From assembly GCF_038024035.1 (NCBI RefSeq), contig NZ_CP150664.1, positions 310,001 to 374,000 of the forward strand: DNA of 64,000 bases, in the 5' to 3' direction. A program made the position numbers and the translations under genes. Position 1 is the stretch's first letter; each line of letters begins with the position of its first letter. The notes beneath the pieces were generated by a model that did no database searches, was not told the origin of the DNA, and was given only the letters and a program-made list of their open reading frames with translations. The stretch is from Polaribacter pacificus (GTDB taxonomy: Bacteria > Bacteroidota > Bacteroidia > Flavobacteriales > Flavobacteriaceae). Below are positions 60,125 to 64,000 of the stretch, in pieces.

Positions 60125-60757
60125 ATGGAATTATTAGATAAATTAAATTGGCGTTATGCTGCAAAAGCCATGAACGGTCAAAAGGTACCACAAGAAAAAA
60201 TAGACAATATTATTGAGGCTGCTCGTTTGGCTCCAACTTCAAGTGGTTTACAACCTTTTGAAATTTATGTTATTACCAATCAAGAAATCAAAGAAAAAAT
60301 TAAAGCGGTTGCCTGGAATCAATCTGTGGTTGCAGACTGCTCACACTTGTTAGTTTTTGCAGCTTGGGATACCTATACTGCAGAGCGTATCAACACCATG
60401 TTTGATTTGACTAACAAAATTAGAGGTTTTGAAAATGAAGGTTGGGAAAACTACAGACATATGTTGTTAAACTCCTACCCTCAAAAAGATGCAGAAGAGA
60501 ATTTTCAACACGCAGCTAAACAGGCTTATATTGCTTTTTCACAATCTATAACAGCTGCCGCCTTTGAAGGCGTAGATGCTACTCCTATAGAAGGTTTTGA
60601 TCCTGCTGCTGTTGATGAAATTTTAGGCTTAAGAGCAAAGGGATTGCGCAGTGCAGTTTTATTGCCATTGGGCTACCGTCAAGAAGACAAAGATTGGTTG
60701 GCTAAGTTGGTAAAAGTTAGAAAAAGCACTGAAGACTTAGTAACTGTAATAGACTAA
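60125..60757 (+). CDS. NAD(P)H-dependent FMN nitroreductase family oxidoreductase
   Basis: A 210-residue enzyme of the NfsB/NfnB type, a dimer with FMN. The N-terminal FMN phosphate motif is RYAAKAM (R10 region), with AARLAPTSSGLQPFEIYV and the C-terminal LGLRAKGLRSAVLLPLGYRQEDKDWLAKLVKVRKS. It reduces nitroaromatics, quinones or enals using NAD(P)H. Placement between a TetR repressor and an aldehyde-reducing ADH suggests detoxification of reactive carbonyl or quinone compounds. Confidence 0.92.
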   Translation: MELLDKLNWRYAAKAMNGQKVPQEKIDNIIEAARLAPTSSGLQPFEIYVITNQEIKEKIKAVAWNQSVVADCSHLLVFAAWDTYTAERINTMFDLTNKIRGFENEGWENYRHMLLNSYPQKDAEENFQHAAKQAYIAFSQSITAAAFEGVDATPIEGFDPAAVDEILGLRAKGLRSAVLLPLGYRQEDKDWLAKLVKVRKSTEDLVTVID

Positions 60758-60783
60758 TAATACTTAAATAAACACATACAAAG

Positions 60784-61944
60784 ATGAATACTTTTGATTT
60801 TAAAAATCCTACCCATATATTTTTTGGTAAAGACAGCATTCAAGAAATTGCAGGTCAAATTCCAGAAGATGCAAAGATTTTACTCTTGTATGGTGGAGGA
60901 AATATTAAAAAGAACGGCATTTACCAACAGGTAACAACCGCTTTAAAAGGCAGAGATGTTATAGAGTTTGGTGGGATTCCTGCCAATCCAGAATACGCTG
61001 TGTTATTACAAGCCTTAGGTTTGATCAAAGCACAGAAAATAGATTATTTACTGGCTGTTGGTGGTGGGTCTGTAATTGACGGAACCAAATTTTTATCAGC
61101 TGCTGCCTTGTATGAGGGTGCTGAACCATGGGATATTCTTAAAAAGAATATTAGAACCTTAAAAGGCTTGCCTTTTGGTACGGTACTTACCTTACCTGCT
61201 ACGGGTTCAGAAATGAATTCAGGTGCGGTGATTACTCGTAAAGAAACCCAAGAAAAATTGGCCATGGGCGGACCAGGCTTATTTCCTCAGTTTTCTATAT
61301 TAGATCCACAGGTAATTCAATCCATTCCTGAGCGCCAATTGGCAAACGGAATCACGGATGCCTTTAGCCATGTCTTAGAACAATATATGACCTATCCAAT
61401 AGGTGCAGCACTTCAGGATCGTTTTGCAGAAAGCATTATGCAAACCCTAATAGAGGTAGCTCCTAAGGTTTTAAAAGACCCTACCGATTATGTTGCTGCT
61501 TCAAATTTTATGTGGAGTTGTACCATGGCTCTTAACGGTTTAATCCAAAAAGGAGTCCCTACAGATTGGGCTGTACATGCTATCGGACATGAGTTAACAG
61601 CTATGTACGGAATTGATCATGCGAGAACTTTGGCAATTATTGCACCGAGTCATTATCGCTTTAATTTTGATGATAAAAAAGAAAAATTAGCACAGTATGC
61701 CACTCGAGTTTGGAATATTACTGAAGGAAGCTTAGAAGAAAAAGCCCAGAAAGCCATAGACAAGACCGAAGACTTTTTTCACAGTTTAAACATTGCTACT
61801 CGTTTGTCTGAGTATACTTCTAACTATGAAGGTACCGCAGAAAAGATCGCTCAAAATTTTACAGAGCGTGGATGGGTCGCTTTGGGAGAGCACAAAACGC
61901 TTACACCAGATAAAGTAGAAAAGATAGTACGCATGTCTTATTAA
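60784..61944 (+). CDS. Iron-containing alcohol dehydrogenase, YqhD-like
   Basis: A 386-residue group III ADH. The NADP(H) motif GGGSVIDGTKF is at about 93-103. Metal ligands D192, H196, H265 and H279 lie in TDAFSHVLEQ and AVHAIGHELTAMYGIDHARTL, at the same spacing as E. coli YqhD (194, 198, 267, 281). YqhD reduces many aldehydes with NADPH and protects against lipid peroxidation products. It is the last gene of the tetR operon, ending at a terminator. Confidence 0.94.
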   Translation: MNTFDFKNPTHIFFGKDSIQEIAGQIPEDAKILLLYGGGNIKKNGIYQQVTTALKGRDVIEFGGIPANPEYAVLLQALGLIKAQKIDYLLAVGGGSVIDGTKFLSAAALYEGAEPWDILKKNIRTLKGLPFGTVLTLPATGSEMNSGAVITRKETQEKLAMGGPGLFPQFSILDPQVIQSIPERQLANGITDAFSHVLEQYMTYPIGAALQDRFAESIMQTLIEVAPKVLKDPTDYVAASNFMWSCTMALNGLIQKGVPTDWAVHAIGHELTAMYGIDHARTLAIIAPSHYRFNFDDKKEKLAQYATRVWNITEGSLEEKAQKAIDKTEDFFHSLNIATRLSEYTSNYEGTAEKIAQNFTERGWVALGEHKTLTPDKVEKIVRMSY

Positions 61945-61958
61945 GAGATTGTAAAAAC

Positions 61959-61993
61959 AAAAAAGCCATATCGTTTGATATGGCTTTTTTTTT
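61959..61993. terminator. Bidirectional terminator
   Basis: AAGCCATATC / GATATGGCTT stem with loop GTTT, an A-run before and nine T after. It lies between the converging ADH and glyA genes. Confidence 0.93.
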
Positions 61994-62009
61994 ATTCTAA
62001 TAGTTATGA

Positions 62010-63284
62010 TTACATCACAAACAGTCTGCGAGCGCTCATCATTTCTTCTACGCGTTCTCCGATAGCTGTTAAAGCAGCATCGTTGTCGTGGTTTTGAATT
62101 GCTTCGTCAATAAAATTAACAACCGCTTGCATGTCTTCTGCTTTAAGTCCACGGGTGGTAACAGCTGCAGTACCTACACGAATACCAGAAGTAACAAATG
62201 GGCTTTTATCATCAAAAGGCACCATGTTTTTGTTTACTGTAATTTCTGCTTTTCCCAAAGCGATCTCTGCATCTTTTCCTGAGATGTTTTTATTGCGCAT
62301 ATCAATAAGCATCATATGATTGTCTGTTCCTCCAGAAATAATATCATATCCTTTATCCATAAAAGCTTTGGCCATGGCTGCAGCATTTTCTTTTACCTGC
62401 AATTGATATTCTAAAAACTCATCGGTTAAAGCCTCTCCAAAAGCAACTGCTTTTGCTGCAATAACGTGCTCTAAAGGCCCTCCTTGATTTCCTGGGAAAA
62501 CTGCTGAGTTGATTAGGGTAGACATTTTTTTAAGACTTCCGTTTTTTAGAGTATCTCCAAAAGGATTGTCAAAATCTTTACCGATCATGATCATCCCTCC
62601 TCTTGGCCCTCTAAGGGTTTTGTGAGTGGTAGTCGTTACAACATGACAATGCGGTAAAGGATCGTTTAAAATTCCTTTGGCGATTAATCCTGCTGGATGT
62701 GAAATATCAGCCATTAATAATGCACCAACACTATCTGCAATAATTCTAAAGCGTTTAAAATCAATATCTCTAGAATAGGCAGAAGCACCAGCAATGATTA
62801 ACTTTGGTTGCTCACGCAAAGCAATTTCTTGGATGGTATCATAGTTTAAGACTCCGGTTTCTTTTTCAACTCCATAAAAAGAAGTGGTATAGAGTTTTCC
62901 AGAAAAATTAACAGGTGATCCGTGGGTTAGATGTCCTCCGTGAGATAAATCAAATCCTAAGATTTTATCTCCAGGATTTAAACAAGCAGCGAAAACTGCA
63001 GTATTTGCTTGTGATCCAGAGTGTGGTTGAACATTTACATATTCTGCACCAAAAAGCTCTTTGGCTCTATCAATTGCAATTTGCTCAATAACATCTACAA
63101 CTTCACAACCACCATAATAGCGTTTGTTTGGATATCCTTCTGCATATTTATTGGTTAAAATAGATCCTTGTGCTTGCATTACTTGATCACTTACAAAGTT
63201 TTCAGAAGCAATGAGTTCTAAGCCATTTTGTTGTCTTTCTTTTTCTTCTTGAATAAGATCAAAGATTTGGTTGTCTAGTAGCAT
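62010..63284 (-). CDS. glyA: Serine hydroxymethyltransferase
   Basis: PLP enzyme interconverting serine and glycine with tetrahydrofolate; the main source of one-carbon units. The PLP Lys is K222 in [67 protein letters not shown] and [13 protein letters not shown] are all canonical. It has 424 residues, the bacterial length. A promoter overlaps that of the divergent fahA. Together with gcvT at the left edge it covers the glycine/folate exchange. Confidence 0.97.
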   Translation of the reverse strand: MLLDNQIFDLIQEEKERQQNGLELIASENFVSDQVMQAQGSILTNKYAEGYPNKRYYGGCEVVDVIEQIAIDRAKELFGAEYVNVQPHSGSQANTAVFAACLNPGDKILGFDLSHGGHLTHGSPVNFSGKLYTTSFYGVEKETGVLNYDTIQEIALREQPKLIIAGASAYSRDIDFKRFRIIADSVGALLMADISHPAGLIAKGILNDPLPHCHVVTTTTHKTLRGPRGGMIMIGKDFDNPFGDTLKNGSLKKMSTLINSAVFPGNQGGPLEHVIAAKAVAFGEALTDEFLEYQLQVKENAAAMAKAFMDKGYDIISGGTDNHMMLIDMRNKNISGKDAEIALGKAEITVNKNMVPFDDKSPFVTSGIRVGTAAVTTRGLKAEDMQAVVNFIDEAIQNHDNDAALTAIGERVEEMMSARRLFVM

Positions 63285-63313
63285 TGTTTTGTTAATTTTT
63301 TATAAAATATTCC

Positions 63314-63347
63314 CAAAAGTAACAAAAAATCGTTTTGCAGATGGCAA
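63314..63347 (-). promoter_or_regulatory. Promoter of glyA
   Basis: Minus strand: TTG (63347-63345), 23-bp spacer, TACTTTTG (63321-63314). The start codon lies 30 bp downstream. The spacer is at the upper limit. Confidence 0.55.
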
Positions 63348-63363
63348 CTTTCTCCTATATTTG
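63334..63363 (+). promoter_or_regulatory. Promoter of fahA
   Basis: TTTG (63334-63337), 18-bp spacer, TATATTTG (63356-63363). The ATG is 28 bp downstream. It overlaps the divergent glyA promoter. Confidence 0.75.
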
Positions 63364-63390
63364 AAGAAATATACTAAAGACACAATATAA

Positions 63391-64000
63391 ATGAAAATAA
63401 CAGCAAATAATCCAAACAGAAAGTCTTGGTTATCGATAGCAGAAAACTCTGATTTTCCAATTCAAAACATCCCTTTTGGTGTTTTTATCACCAAAGATGA
63501 CATTATTACTATTGGAACAAGAATTGGTGATTTCGCCATTGATTTAGGCGCTTTACATCAACTTGGTTATTTTGAAGGAATTCCATTAACAGATGATATT
63601 TTCTTACAAGATTCACTAAATGATTTTATTGCCGATGGTCGTAAAACATGGCGTTTGGTCCGAAACAGAATTGCAGATATTTTTGATATAGAAAATAACG
63701 GTTTACAGCAGCAAACAGCACATAAGGATAAAATTATTTTTACCATGGAAGAAGTAGAAATGCTTTTACCAGTTAGTGTTGGAGATTATACTGATTTTTA
63801 CGCGAGTAAAGAACACGCAACCAATGTAGGGACTTTGTTTAGAGATCCTAAAAACGCATTGATGCCAAACTGGTTACACATCCCTATTGGATACCACGGT
63901 AGGAGTTCATCAATTATCCCTTCTGGAATTCCAGTAAGAAGACCTTATGGGCAAGTAAAACCAGTAGAAGGTTCAAATACACCAGGATTTGGTCCTTCTA
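63391..64000 (+). CDS. fahA: Fumarylacetoacetase, C-terminal part outside window
   Basis: The last step of tyrosine/homogentisate breakdown: fumarylacetoacetate to fumarate plus acetoacetate. The first 203 of about 420 residues are visible, starting MKITANNPNRKSWLSI. The N-terminal SH3-like domain (FPIQNIPFGVFITKDD, RIGDFAIDLGALHQLG) is followed by the catalytic core: VGDYTDFYASKEHATNVGTLFRD with the metal-binding Asp of DYTDFY and the catalytic His of KEHATN, then IPIGYHGRSSSI. Divergence from glyA is a common arrangement in Flavobacteriaceae. Confidence 0.95.
   Translation, partial: MKITANNPNRKSWLSIAENSDFPIQNIPFGVFITKDDIITIGTRIGDFAIDLGALHQLGYFEGIPLTDDIFLQDSLNDFIADGRKTWRLVRNRIADIFDIENNGLQQQTAHKDKIIFTMEEVEMLLPVSVGDYTDFYASKEHATNVGTLFRDPKNALMPNWLHIPIGYHGRSSSIIPSGIPVRRPYGQVKPVEGSNTPGFGPS

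Overview
The window looks like a chromosomal segment of a marine-type Flavobacteriaceae bacterium (Bacteroidota). Supporting signs are the AT-rich sequence, repeated matches to the Bacteroidetes promoter consensus (TTG, 17-23 bp, TAnnTTTG), few Shine-Dalgarno sites, and typical family content: an ECF sigma operon with DUF4252 proteins, a DUF5916 protein, a DUF4251 lipoprotein, many Cys-lipoproteins, the glyA/fahA divergent pair and a fused E1 alpha/beta 2-oxoacid dehydrogenase. The genus cannot be fixed from sequence alone. Gene starts were often moved inward from the longest frame when a promoter, signal peptide or neighbouring stop required it.

Layout. 1-10 kb holds housekeeping genes: gcvT (cut by the window edge), a secreted aminopeptidase P, a VF530-type small DNA-binding protein, topB, a dicarboxylate-type symporter, lysA, a minisatellite, pepT and a BNR-repeat lipoprotein. 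10-18.5 kb holds a patatin-like lipase, an ECF sigma/anti-sigma/DUF4252/DUF4252 operon, an M1 aminopeptidase, an XRE regulator with two matching palindromes in its upstream region, an M14 carboxypeptidase and an Lrp regulator. 18.5-33 kb holds the E1 dehydrogenase, a Bcr/CflA efflux pump, a methyltransferase, a membrane acyltransferase, a LytTR regulator, an M13 peptidase, an AraC regulator, a DUF5916 protein and a beta-lactamase-fold lipoprotein. 33-39.8 kb is one minus-strand efflux operon of the CecR-YbhG-YbhF-YbhS-YbhR type with its own TolC; the two ATPase halves that are fused in E. coli YbhF are separate genes here. 39.9-46.2 kb holds the tesA-type esterase divergent from an YbbA/YbbP-like ABC pair, a DEAD-box helicase and MarC.

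The accessory part is 46.3-54.2 kb. It has an SDR-like protein with an N-terminal zinc ribbon and no catalytic tyrosine. Next comes a 1.9 kb ORF-free array of a ~397 bp unit: five inverted-repeat modules separated by four spacers, each spacer with a second hairpin. A two-gene operon follows (50062-53554) encoding a membrane KAP-family P-loop NTPase and an unrecognised 532-residue partner. A 0.67 kb stretch full of palindromes ends the region. The KAP operon is the best candidate for an undescribed system, by inference a membrane-associated conflict or defence module, because a known KAP protein (PifA of plasmid F) acts against phage T7.

54.2-64 kb returns to ordinary genes: a second DEAD-type helicase with a DbpA-like C-terminus, a TsdA-like dihaem cytochrome with a Tat-exported partner, a GNAT and a PurD-like ATP-grasp protein, a TetR regulator with a perfect operator-like palindrome leading a nitroreductase/alcohol dehydrogenase operon, then glyA and the start of fahA.
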